Shown here piece by piece: positions 9,228 through 15,975 of a stretch of DNA of 22,221 nt (positions are counted from its first letter, which is position 1; every line of letters begins with the position of its first letter). The translations under genes and the position numbers were made by a program. Source of the DNA: Prevotellaceae bacterium UBA1746. Its GTDB lineage: Bacteria > Bacteroidota > Bacteroidia > Bacteroidales > Bacteroidaceae. The notes beneath the pieces were generated by a model. The model worked only from the letters and a program-made list of their open reading frames with translations. It had not been told where the DNA came from and did not search any database. Where the stretch lies: assembly GCA_905369775.1 (NCBI GenBank), contig CAJPJR010000030.1:1-22221 (forward strand). The letters are read 5' to 3'.

Positions 9228-9263
9228 AAAAAAAACCGTCTTGCGACATCAGTCACAAGGCGG
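9228..9263 (-). terminator. Terminator of the DUF4834 gene
   Basis: Read on the - strand, CCGCCTTG (9263-9256) pairs with CAAGACGG (9243-9236), one G-T wobble. Inside this, after one mismatch, GAC pairs with GTC around a TGAT loop. The stem is followed by eight T residues (9235-9228). It lies about 60 bases after the DUF4834 stop. Confidence 0.85.
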
Positions 9264-9325
9264 GGGATTTTGTTTTGGGACAGGGTAGAGGGACGGAAAG
9301 CTCGCCGCGAGATGGAACTTGCGCC

Positions 9326-9628
9326 TTATTTCACTTCTTCGAAGTCCACATATTCACTCTCGTCTTTGGTGAAGATCTTTTCTTGCTGCCGTCTGGTGTG
9401 GGTTTCCGCGGAACCGCTGCCGGTGTTTTGGCGAGCAGCGTTTTGTTGTTCGCGTGCATTAAAATCGGCTCGCGTTTGTTGGTTGGCACCGTGGGGCATG
9501 TCAAAGCCATTCGGGAGGCGAATTCCGAAGAGCGACAAGATGAAATTCAGAATGCGTCCGAAAGCAATGCCAAAGAAGACAATAAATCCTACCACAAGGG
9601 CGAAAAGACATCCGAGAGTGGAGTTCAT
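9326..9628 (-). CDS. DUF4834 family small membrane protein
   Basis: A 100-residue protein of unknown function that I recognise as DUF4834, a Bacteroidota-restricted family often found next to pssA. Residues 5-35 form one long hydrophobic stretch (LFALVVGFIVFFGIAF...), probably a membrane hairpin or single anchor. A glutamine-, asparagine- and arginine-rich hydrophilic middle follows, then the conserved acidic tail DESEYVDFEEVK. The start ATG at 9628 precedes the hydrophobic segment directly. It lies 257 bases downstream of pssA with a strong hairpin in the gap, so it may be transcribed separately. The role is unknown; proximity suggests membrane or envelope function. Confidence 0.8.
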   Translation of the reverse strand: MNSTLGCLFALVVGFIVFFGIAFGRILNFILSLFGIRLPNGFDMPHGANQQTRADFNAREQQNAARQNTGSGSAETHTRRQQEKIFTKDESEYVDFEEVK

Positions 9629-9809
9629 ACGGTAGAGGTTTGGGGTGATGGTTCAAAAAAGGAGGACGCCGAAAAGACGTTCGGGAGGAGCTTGCAGGAA
9701 TCCAGTCCTACATGTCGAGTGTTTGGGTGTTTCTCCTTACGAGAGGAGATGCCGACTTGACTGTTGTGCGCAAAAAACAGCGATACTCGTTGTTACACGG
9801 AAGAAATGC

Positions 9810-9846
9810 AACAAACGTGCCAACGTTGTGGATTGGCACGTTTGTT
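9810..9846 (-). terminator. Hairpin terminator after pssA
   Basis: A perfect 14-bp inverted repeat (arms 9810-9823 and 9833-9846, 9-base loop) lies 40 bases after the pssA stop. On the - strand the stem ends in GTTTGTT followed by GCATTTCTTCC, a modest T-rich tail. It could act as terminator or attenuator for pssA and partly shield the DUF4834 gene. Confidence 0.7.
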
Positions 9847-9885
9847 CTCCTTGAAAGCTGACGGATTCCGTGCGGCAAGTTAGGG

Positions 9886-10623
9886 TTATGCCTCGTTTTC
9901 CTCCGTAGATTGGTGTTGCGTGAGCAGCGAAGCCAAGACGTAGAGTACCACAATCACTGCCGGTGCAAGCGAGACGGCGTTGAGCAGCGCGGAAACGACG
10001 ACCACAGCGGCAGAAAGCAGCACGAACGAGTAGCGAATGCCGTTGCCATGCCAACCATAATGCTTGAATTTGAGCGCAAACATGGGAACTTCGCTCACCA
10101 TGATCCAGCACGAGAGTAGGATGAGCAGGAGCAGCACCGAGCGCACCACTAACGGAGCGGGCAAGCTCGGCATAGAGGTGAGTGAAACGGAGAGCGAACC
10201 CCAGAAGAGGGCGTTGGCCGGTGTGGGGAGTCCGATAAAAGAGTGGCTTTGTCGCGTATCGAGATTGAATTTGGCGAGTCGGAGTGCCGAAAATGCCGCG
10301 ATGAGGAATGCCACGTACGGGAAATAGGGCGCCATCGGGCACCGTCCGCCGGCACTGCACGAGATATTGCCGAGAAGGGTGAAGGCCATGGAAGCCGGCG
10401 CCACGCCGAACGTGACCACATCGGCCAGCGAATCGAGTTCTTTGCCGATAGGACTGGATACGCCGAGGAGTCGTGCGGTGAATCCGTCGAAGAAATCGAA
10501 GACGGCGCCGAGAACGATGAAGAGTAGGGCAAGGGGAAGTGCACCTCCCATTGCAAAATGGATCGCAATACAGCCGCAGATGAGATTGCAGCAAGTGATG
10601 GAGTTGGGAATATGTTTTTTCAC
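9886..10623 (-). CDS. pssA: CDP-diacylglycerol--serine O-phosphatidyltransferase
   Basis: Membrane enzyme that makes phosphatidylserine from CDP-diacylglycerol and serine, feeding the decarboxylase encoded just upstream by psd. The 245-residue protein has the full CDP-alcohol phosphatidyltransferase signature DxxDGxxAR...GxxxDxxxD: Asp43, Asp46, Gly47, Ala50, Arg51, Gly60, Asp64 and Asp68 (FDFFDGFTARLLG then GKELDSLAD). Several hydrophobic helices follow. The start is GTG at 10623, giving the typical MKKHIPNSITCCNLICGC N-terminus. Between psd and this gene are about 298 bases including a terminator-like hairpin, so co-transcription with psd is uncertain. Confidence 0.95.
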   Translation of the reverse strand: MKKHIPNSITCCNLICGCIAIHFAMGGALPLALLFIVLGAVFDFFDGFTARLLGVSSPIGKELDSLADVVTFGVAPASMAFTLLGNISCSAGGRCPMAPYFPYVAFLIAAFSALRLAKFNLDTRQSHSFIGLPTPANALFWGSLSVSLTSMPSLPAPLVVRSVLLLLILLSCWIMVSEVPMFALKFKHYGWHGNGIRYSFVLLSAAVVVVSALLNAVSLAPAVIVVLYVLASLLTQHQSTEENEA

Positions 10624-10877
10624 AACAAGTGAGTTTAGTGATATGCTATCGGTGGATGGTTTTGCACGAAGGTCCGCCCGTGTGGCGGCTCGCGCTTCGT
10701 TTTTCCTGAAGCACGTTGTGGCAGCAAGGGGAAGTTTTCCACTTCGACGAACGCAATTTGGAGTTTTCTGTGGTTTCCTCTATTGCGCAGTGCTACCTTG
10801 ACGTTGGTCCTGCCGGTAAAAGGGGAGGTTCTACTGCCGGAAGCGCGAAAACCGGCTTTTTCCTCGCAACGAGACAA
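10624..10877. other. Intergenic spacer between pssA and psd
   Basis: No supported gene. The spacer contains CCGCC/GGCGG (about 10674-10688) and GCCGG/CCGGC (near 10840-10860) short hairpins and a duplicated CTGCCGG. No TAnnTTTG box was recognised ahead of pssA. The - strand stays open through it, but that frame starts inside psd and has no RNA-level start signal. Confidence 0.4.
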
Positions 10878-10909
10878 AGAAAACGCGCCCTTACCATTCG
10901 GAGGGCGCG
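10878..10909 (-). terminator. Terminator after psd
   Basis: On the - strand CGCGCCCT (10909-10902) pairs with AGGGCGCG (10891-10884) around a 10-base loop, followed by TTTTCTTT. It begins 13 bases after the psd stop codon. Confidence 0.8.
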
Positions 10910-10921
10910 CTATGGGGGAGA

Positions 10922-11632
10922 TCAAGCTTCGGCTTGTTTATTTTTTAGATGTCCGATCACAGTTGTGTTGCCCGTTGTGCTCTGCCCCATGACCACGTCA
11001 ATTTCAGCATCGAGGGGGAGATAAACGTCTACACGCGAACCGAATTTGATGAATCCCAGGTGGTTGTCTAGCTTACACGTTTGTTCCTCGCGGGCGTAGG
11101 TCACAATGCGGCGCGCCACGGCCCCCGCAATTTGTCGCACCAGCACGTCATGTCCCGAAGGGGTGCTGATCACGATGGTGCTGCGCTCGTTTTCCACGCT
11201 GGCCTTGGGAAGCCAAGCTTTCGCAAAGTTACCATTGTGGTGTCGCACCATTTTCACGACCCCTTCGACGGGGAACCAGTTGGCATGTACGTTGGTCACC
11301 GACATGAAAACGCTGACCAACTTGCGTCGATCGTGGAAATATTCGTTTTCTTCCACCTCTTCGATCACCACAATCTTGCCGTCGGCCGGTGCCACCACCA
11401 CATTTTCCGGATTGCCCGTGAAGATACGCATCGGGCATCTGAAGAAATTGACGATAATAGCGAAAACGACGACGAACGTTGCAAGGATAATATAGAAAGC
11501 GAGCGGGCAGCACTCGAAGAGCAACCAGTAGTCAAGCGCTGCTACAACCAAAAGTGTGGCACCGGCGAGCGCCAGCGTGGTGCTTCCTTCGTTGTGCAGA
11601 CGGTGTTGCTTTACTTTAGGGAGTTGTGACAT
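10922..11632 (-). CDS. psd: Phosphatidylserine decarboxylase proenzyme
   Basis: Converts phosphatidylserine to phosphatidylethanolamine at the inner membrane, using a pyruvoyl group made by self-cleavage. I chose the ATG at 11632 (236 residues) rather than the one nine codons upstream. MSQLPKVKQHRLHNEGS matches the family N-terminus, and the predicted promoter -7 box at 11657-11664 would put the upstream ATG at the transcription start. Visible features are a hydrophobic pair of helices (about 17-62), the APADGKIVVIEEV segment (Asp84), NVHANW (His116), and the cleavage motif FIKFGSRVDVYLP with Gly198-Ser199, the short-type FGS form. Cleavage there would leave a small alpha chain of about 38 residues. 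Confidence 0.95.
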   Translation of the reverse strand: MSQLPKVKQHRLHNEGSTTLALAGATLLVVAALDYWLLFECCPLAFYIILATFVVVFAIIVNFFRCPMRIFTGNPENVVVAPADGKIVVIEEVEENEYFHDRRKLVSVFMSVTNVHANWFPVEGVVKMVRHHNGNFAKAWLPKASVENERSTIVISTPSGHDVLVRQIAGAVARRIVTYAREEQTCKLDNHLGFIKFGSRVDVYLPLDAEIDVVMGQSTTGNTTVIGHLKNKQAEA

Positions 11633-11656
11633 ACTTGTTTTGTTGAGTAATCGTTG

Positions 11657-11688
11657 CAAATATACGCTTTTTTGCCGTAGAAACCAAG
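11657..11688 (-). promoter_or_regulatory. psd promoter, Bacteroidota type
   Basis: On the - strand the -7 box TATATTTG (11664-11657) matches TAnnTTTG. Exactly 20 bases upstream is CTTG (11688-11685), three of four to the -33 consensus TTTG. The start would fall some 15-20 bases before the psd ATG. Confidence 0.75.
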
Positions 11689-11813
11689 AAAAGCTCCCTA
11701 TTATTCGTGTTTTGCGAATGAGAAATTACAATTTGATGACTTTGCGAATCGACAATACGGCGACAAGTCTCGACTTTGGTCGGGCGCAAACTTGAGGGTT
11801 GGGACGCAAGGAC

Positions 11814-12115
11814 CTATTCTTTGCTGACGATCGTTAAGTCCACGTCACGATATTTCTGGCCGCCCGACCAGATGATGTCCAGTGAGCCCGAGTAGTAGCT
11901 TTGAAGCGCACGCGGAGCGTTCTCATTGCTGTGGAGCTTGAACTCGTATCGCACATTTTTCGTCGCTGAGGGAGGTGCGGCGGCGGAAGTGTGCCATGGG
12001 GAGTGGAAGAAGTGGGGGAAGCTGCCCGGTTCACGGGCTTACCGCAATGCGGGCAGTGGGTTGCACGGTCGGAAACAGATGGATTTCCGCAGTGAGGACA
12101 TTGAATCAGCGCCAT
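11814..12115 (-). pseudogene. Zinc-ribbon protein gene, frame-shifted in the middle
   Basis: The ATG-initiated frame encodes two CxxC pairs, CPHCG (Cys6, Cys9) and CPHCG (Cys21, Cys24), a compact zinc ribbon. It then degrades into an unlikely Ser/Thr/Arg-rich tail ending at 11834. The -1 frame, open through the same stretch, reads instead KNVRYEFKLHSNENAPRALQ, then SGSLDIIWSGGQKYRDVDL and TIVSKE before a TAG at 11814-11816. That sequence looks like a real beta-rich domain. One extra C in the C5 run (12014-12018) or the C4 run (11998-12001), or -1 slippage there, would join the halves into a protein of about 100 residues. The function of the C-terminal half is unknown. It could be a sequencing error, a true mutation or recoding. 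Confidence 0.6.
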
Positions 12116-12205
12116 AGTTGTGAGCTTGAGGTAAAAAAAGATAGATGTGATGGCATTCGGAGCACTTTACTCCGCGTTTATTCGCAGTGACATAGAATTG
12201 CTTGG

Positions 12206-12237
12206 CAAATATTGTAATTTGCTTGCGAAAAACCAAA
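12206..12237 (-). promoter_or_regulatory. Promoter of the zinc-ribbon gene
   Basis: On the - strand there is TTTG at 12237-12234, a 20-base spacer, then AATATTTG at 12213-12206, close to the Bacteroidota pattern TTTG-n20-TAnnTTTG. It leaves a leader of about 85 bases. That leader holds a small hairpin (CGGAG/CTCCG, about 12155-12172) followed by T7, possibly an attenuator. Confidence 0.6.
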
Positions 12238-12290
12238 ATATTTTGTATGTGAATTTGAGAAAGTGGGGAACAATTTTTGCCGGAGGGGAA

Positions 12291-12325
12291 ACAAAAAATC
12301 CCCGATGCGCAAAACATCGGGGATT
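12291..12325 (-). terminator. Terminator of guaA
   Basis: An 11-bp perfect stem (AATCCCCGATG, arms 12297-12307 and 12315-12325, 7-base loop) is followed on the - strand by a TTTT run and TGT. It lies about 40 bases after the guaA stop. Confidence 0.93.
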
Positions 12326-12365
12326 GTAGGTTGGAGGAAGGGGAAGTGTGGCGCCTTTTCGGTGC

Positions 12366-13976
12366 TTACTCCCATTCGATGGTCGAAGGCGGCTTTGAGG
12401 AGATGTCGTAGCAAACGCGGTTCACGCCGCGCACCTTATTGATGATCTCATTGCTCACACGGGCGAGGAAATCATAGGGCAGATGGCTCCAGTCCGCCGT
12501 CATTGCGTCGGTAGAGGTCACAGCCCGCAGCGCTACGGCCTGCTCATAGGTGCGTTCGTCGCCCATCACTCCCACACTCTTCACGGGGAGGAGAATCACA
12601 CCGGCCTGCCAAACTTGGTCGTAGAGCGAAACTTCTATTTCCCCGTGTCGCGGCGCACCGGCAGGCACGCCGGCGGCGAGCACGCGGCGCGCTTGATCCA
12701 CGTCCATGCGGATCTTATAATCGCGCAAGCCGCGAATGAAAATGTCGTCAGCTTCTTGCAGCACCCGTACTTTCTCGCGCGTGATGTCGCCGAGAATGCG
12801 CACCGCCAGTCCGGGACCGGGGAAGGGGTGGCGATTGATGAGGTGTTCGGGCATGCCCATTTGGCGTCCCACGCGGCGCACCTCGTCTTTGAAGAGCCAC
12901 TTCAGCGGTTCGCAGATGCGCAAGTTCATTTTCTCCGGCAGTCCGCCCACATTGTGGTGACTCTTGATGACCTTGCCGGTAATGTTGAGCGATTCGATGC
13001 GATCCGGGTAGATGGTGCCCTGCGCCAACCACTTTGCATCGGTGATTTTCATGGCCTCGGCGTCAAATACGTCGATGAATCCCGCACCGATGATCTTGCG
13101 TTTGCGTTCCGGCTCTTCCACTCCGGCGAGTTCTGCGAAGAACTTGTCGCTGGCATCGACGCCGATCACGTTCAGACCGAGACATTTATAGTCGTCCATT
13201 ACGGTCTTGAACTCATCTTTGCGGAGCAATCCATGGTCAACGAAGATACATGTGAGTCGGTCGCCGATAGCTTTGTGGAGCAAAACGGCTGCCACCGACG
13301 AATCGACGCCGCCCGAGAGTCCGAGGATGACGCGGTCGTTGCCCAATTGCTCGCGCAGTTCGGCCACGGTGCTGTCCACGAAAGAGGCCGCACTCCAGTC
13401 TTGTCGACTGCCGCAGATGTCCACCACAAAGTTGCGCAGCAATTGCGATCCTTGCAGCGAGTGGAACACTTCGGGATGGAATTGCACACCCCACAATGCC
13501 TCGTTTTCAGCTTGGTAGGCCGCAAATTTTACCTCCGGGGTGGAAGCGATGCAACGGAAATGGTCGGGGATGGCCGTGATGGTATCACCGTGGCTCATCC
13601 AAACCTGCGAATTGGGGAGGAAATCTTTGAAGAGCGGATTGTCGTGCTCAATCGTTTGCAGGTTTGCACGACCGTATTCTCGACTCGCCGCAGGTTCCAC
13701 TTTTCCCCCGTAGAGCTGTGCCATGTATTGTGCTCCATAGCAAATGCCTAAGATGGGAAGTCGTCCGCGAATTTTTGAGAGGTCGACTTTGAAGGCCTCG
13801 GGATCGTAGACGCTGAAGGGCGATCCGGAGAGAATGACGCCGATCACCGAAGGGTCGTCGTGCGGAAATTTGTTGTAGGGCAGAATTTCGCAGAAGGTGT
13901 CGAGTTCACGCACCCGGCGACCGATGAGTTGGGTGGTCTGCGACCCGAAGTCAAGAATGATGATTTTCTGTTGCAT
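12366..13976 (-). CDS. guaA: GMP synthase (glutamine-hydrolysing)
   Basis: Cytoplasmic enzyme that aminates XMP to GMP using ATP and glutamine, the last step of guanine nucleotide synthesis. Domains in order: class I glutamine amidotransferase with nucleophile Cys79 (GICYGAQYMAQ) and the His167/Glu169 pair (GVQFHPEV); ATP pyrophosphatase with P-loop SGGVDSSVAA (221-230); and the C-terminal dimerisation domain ending YDISSKPPSTIEWE. At 536 residues it is somewhat longer than the 505-525 usual for the family. The excess sits near residues 423-449 (containing DVDQARRVLAAG), between GLRDYK and SLYDQVWQAG, where E. coli has only a short turn. Start ATG at 13976. The gap to mscL holds only a terminator-like hairpin, so its promoter is unclear. 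Confidence 0.97.
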   Translation of the reverse strand: MQQKIIILDFGSQTTQLIGRRVRELDTFCEILPYNKFPHDDPSVIGVILSGSPFSVYDPEAFKVDLSKIRGRLPILGICYGAQYMAQLYGGKVEPAASREYGRANLQTIEHDNPLFKDFLPNSQVWMSHGDTITAIPDHFRCIASTPEVKFAAYQAENEALWGVQFHPEVFHSLQGSQLLRNFVVDICGSRQDWSAASFVDSTVAELREQLGNDRVILGLSGGVDSSVAAVLLHKAIGDRLTCIFVDHGLLRKDEFKTVMDDYKCLGLNVIGVDASDKFFAELAGVEEPERKRKIIGAGFIDVFDAEAMKITDAKWLAQGTIYPDRIESLNITGKVIKSHHNVGGLPEKMNLRICEPLKWLFKDEVRRVGRQMGMPEHLINRHPFPGPGLAVRILGDITREKVRVLQEADDIFIRGLRDYKIRMDVDQARRVLAAGVPAGAPRHGEIEVSLYDQVWQAGVILLPVKSVGVMGDERTYEQAVALRAVTSTDAMTADWSHLPYDFLARVSNEIINKVRGVNRVCYDISSKPPSTIEWE

Positions 13977-13999
13977 CGAGAGGAGAGAACGAAATTGGA

Positions 14000-14048
14000 A
14001 AAAATGAAAGAGGGTGACGCAAAGAGCAGGTTCGTCTTTGCGTCACCC
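14000..14048 (-). terminator. Terminator of mscL, ahead of guaA
   Basis: A 14-bp perfect stem (GGGTGACGCAAAGA, arms 14012-14025 and 14035-14048, 9-base loop) is followed on the - strand by TCTTTCATTTTTTCC. It fills most of the 89-base gap between the mscL stop and the guaA start. Confidence 0.88.
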
Positions 14049-14065
14049 GAGGGGGTAGGGCGGGA

Positions 14066-14482
14066 TCAGCCTTGTTTTTTGAGCAAATCGCGAATTTCTG
14101 CAAGCAGTTCCTCTTGCGTGGGAGCGGCCGGTGCAGCGGGAGCCTCAGGCTCGGTTTCCTTTTTCTTGAGCGACTGAATGGCGCGAACGAGCATGAAGAC
14201 GCAGAACGCCACGATCAGGAAATCGAGCACCGTTTGGATGAAGTTACCGTAATTGATGGTCACCTCAGACTGCCCTTCGACCACGGCGGGTAATTTGATG
14301 GTGAGATCCTTGAAATCAACACCGCCGATGAGCCAACCGATGGGCGGCATGATGAGGTCGTTGACAATCGAGGAAACAATCTTGCCGAATGCGCCGCCGA
14401 TGATCACACCGACAGCCATATCAATCGCGTTACCTTTGACGGCGAACGCCTTAAAATCTTGGAGAAATGTGGATTTAGCCAT
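14066..14482 (-). CDS. mscL: Large-conductance mechanosensitive channel
   Basis: Pentameric inner-membrane channel that opens under membrane tension to release solutes on osmotic downshock. The start at 14482 gives MAKSTFLQDFKAFAVKGNAI, the classic N-terminal amphipathic helix, and 138 residues, the family length. An in-frame extension upstream to 14608 crosses the promoter and is not coding. The first membrane helix carries DMAVGVIIGGAFGKIVSSIV with the pore-lining small residues, followed by NDLIMPPIG. A second helix lies near residues 82-106, then a basic KKKE cluster, an Ala/Pro linker and a C-terminal helix (EELLAEIRDLLKKQ). It is divergent from gap. Confidence 0.97.
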   Translation of the reverse strand: MAKSTFLQDFKAFAVKGNAIDMAVGVIIGGAFGKIVSSIVNDLIMPPIGWLIGGVDFKDLTIKLPAVVEGQSEVTINYGNFIQTVLDFLIVAFCVFMLVRAIQSLKKKETEPEAPAAPAAPTQEELLAEIRDLLKKQG

Positions 14483-14512
14483 GTGCTTCAATTTTTTCTT
14501 GCTTGTGCACTG

Positions 14513-14520
14513 CAAAAGTA
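14513..14520 (-). promoter_or_regulatory. mscL promoter -7 box
   Basis: TACTTTTG on the - strand matches TAnnTTTG perfectly, 31 bases upstream of the mscL ATG. No good TTTG lies 20 bases further up (GCAG there). Its -33 position falls beyond the gap -7 box, so the two promoters interleave. Confidence 0.6.
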
Positions 14521-14532
14521 GAAACTTCTTTG

Positions 14533-14540
14533 TATTTTTG
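14533..14540 (+). promoter_or_regulatory. gap promoter -7 box
   Basis: TATTTTTG matches TAnnTTTG. The -33 position at 14509-14512 is ACTG, two of four. A leader of about 95 bases follows before the gap ATG. It contains a hairpin of AACGGG (about 14549-14554) with CCCGTT (about 14583-14588) enclosing a CCCTTCGGG mini-stem. Confidence 0.6.
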
Positions 14541-14639
14541 CTGCACAGAACGGGGAAAAAGTGTGCCCTTCGGGTGCAAAATCCCGTTTTCACACCCAAG
14601 TTCATCATTAATCAACCCCTATTTAATAACTCAACTATT

Positions 14640-15653
14640 ATGATCAAAGTAGGTATCAACGGTTTCGGTCGTATCGGCCGTTTCGTTTTCCGCGCTGCCG
14701 TCGAAAATCGTGACGACATCCAGATTGTGGGTATCAACGACCTCTGCCCGGTCGACTACCTCGCATACATGCTCAAGTACGACACGATGCACGGTCAGTT
14801 CAAGGGCGAGATCTCTTGCGACGTAGAAAAGAGCGAGCTCATCGTGAACGGCCAGCACATCCGTGTGACCGCAGAACGCAACCCCGCCGACCTCAAGTGG
14901 GATGCCGTAGGCGCAGAATACGTAGTTGAATCCACCGGTCTCTTCCTCACCAAGGAGAAGGCTCAGGCTCACCTCGAAGCCGGTGCCAAGTACGTGGTAA
15001 TGTCCGCTCCCTCCAAGGACGACACGCCCATGTTCGTATGCGGTGTGAACTTCGACAAGTACGAGAAGGGCACGCAGTTCGTATCGAACGCTTCTTGCAC
15101 CACCAACTGCCTCGCTCCCATCGCCAAGGTGCTCAACGACAAATGGGGCATCACGGACGGTCTCATGACCACGGTTCACTCCACCACGGCTACGCAGAAG
15201 ACCGTTGACGGTCCCTCGCTCAAGGACTGGCGTGGCGGTCGTGCCGCTTCGGGCAACATCATCCCCTCTTCCACGGGTGCCGCTAAGGCTGTGGGTAAGG
15301 TGATCCCCGAACTCAACGGCAAGCTCACCGGTATGTCGATGCGCGTTCCCACCCTCGACGTTTCGGTTGTTGACCTCACGGTGAACCTCTCCAAGCCCGC
15401 TAAGTACGACGAGATCTGCGCTGCCATGAAGGAAGCCAGCGAAGGCGAACTCAAGGGTGTACTCGGCTACACTGAAGATGCTGTCGTTTCTTCCGACTTC
15501 CTCGGTGACACGCGCACTTCCATCTTCGACGCCAAGGCAGGTATCGCCCTCACCGACACGTTCGTGAAGGTCGTTTCTTGGTACGACAACGAGATCGGCT
15601 ACTCCAACAAGGTGCTCGAACTCATCGCTCACATGAAGAAGGTGAACGGCTAA
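14640..15653 (+). CDS. gap: Glyceraldehyde-3-phosphate dehydrogenase, type I
   Basis: Glycolytic NAD-dependent enzyme that oxidises and phosphorylates glyceraldehyde-3-phosphate to 1,3-bisphosphoglycerate. The ATG at 14640 gives 337 residues, the usual length. The Rossmann motif INGFGRIGR is at residues 6-14, the active site SNASCTTNCLAP has Cys153, and the His partner is His180 (TTVHSTTATQ). WYDNEIGYS near the C-terminus (314-322) is conserved. The codon use is strongly biased and GC-rich (40 of 60 bases are G or C at 15181-15240), as expected for a highly expressed gene. It has its own promoter and a strong terminator. Confidence 0.98.
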   Translation: MIKVGINGFGRIGRFVFRAAVENRDDIQIVGINDLCPVDYLAYMLKYDTMHGQFKGEISCDVEKSELIVNGQHIRVTAERNPADLKWDAVGAEYVVESTGLFLTKEKAQAHLEAGAKYVVMSAPSKDDTPMFVCGVNFDKYEKGTQFVSNASCTTNCLAPIAKVLNDKWGITDGLMTTVHSTTATQKTVDGPSLKDWRGGRAASGNIIPSSTGAAKAVGKVIPELNGKLTGMSMRVPTLDVSVVDLTVNLSKPAKYDEICAAMKEASEGELKGVLGYTEDAVVSSDFLGDTRTSIFDAKAGIALTDTFVKVVSWYDNEIGYSNKVLELIAHMKKVNG

Positions 15654-15686
15654 TCCCGTCCCGCTTCATCAAGCAATCACATTCCC

Positions 15687-15723
15687 GACATCTCGACGCT
15701 TCGGCGTCGGGATGTCTTTTTTT
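15687..15723 (+). terminator. Terminator of gap
   Basis: A 13-bp stem with one T-G wobble (arms 15687-15699 and 15704-15716) is capped by a TTCG tetraloop and followed by T7. Confidence 0.96.
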
Positions 15724-15729
15724 GCGCAG

Positions 15730-15784
15730 CATCCGCCATCTCGAGTAATATCGTCTAACGACCGACGACTCGAAATGGCGGATG
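15730..15784. repeat. Long inverted repeat between gap and the island
   Basis: Arms 15730-15746 and 15768-15784 pair over 16 of 17 positions (CATCCGCCAT, one C-A mismatch, TCGAGT). Inside, CGTC (15752-15755) pairs with GACG (15764-15767) after a 5-base bulge. There is no T tract on either side of the correct polarity, so it is not an ordinary terminator. It could be a small palindromic mobile element or a structured RNA or regulatory site. Confidence 0.7.
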
Positions 15785-15975
15785 AACCGCAAAAATAGTT
15801 TTAAGATTTTAGGGAGAAAGCTCCACCTTAGTATCCTGTTCTCGTTGCAAGAACACGACATTGACGCCACATGCAGATTTTTATGTTCCGCGATCCAAAA
15901 CATCTTCTCTCACAGCACATTTAACTGTGAAGAGTAAGTTGTTTCGAACAGGTTTTACGTCGTTTTTTCGCTATA
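15785..15975. other. AT-richer spacer at the left edge of the island
   Basis: No gene is supported. A weak hairpin near 15911-15937 (CTCTCACAG against CTGTGAAGAG, one bulge) could end transcription of the leftmost island gene on the - strand, but its downstream T run is poor. Confidence 0.35.

Noticed and set aside
9046..9249. A 67-codon frame on the - strand with FVVAFACTSSG
   Set aside because: It starts inside a terminator hairpin, ends in low-complexity Arg/Gly/Lys sequence from the pyrimidine tract, and has no supporting start signal.
10635..10925. A 96-codon frame on the - strand between psd and pssA
   Set aside because: It starts at the psd stop and reads through the psd terminator stem; the composition looks non-coding.
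12483..13751. A 422-codon open frame on the + strand opposite guaA
   Set aside because: Antisense shadow of guaA, which has all catalytic motifs in the other strand.
14253..14639. Upstream in-frame extension of gap
   Set aside because: It crosses the mscL coding region and both promoters; the family N-terminus MIKVGINGFGRIGR begins at 14640.
14631..15632. A 333-codon open frame on the - strand opposite gap
   Set aside because: Mirror frame of a strongly codon-biased gene; no family features.
15730..15784. The palindrome as an integron attC or phage attachment site
   Set aside because: It lacks the paired RYYYAAC/GTTRRRY core motifs, and there is no integrase or gene-cassette array in the window.
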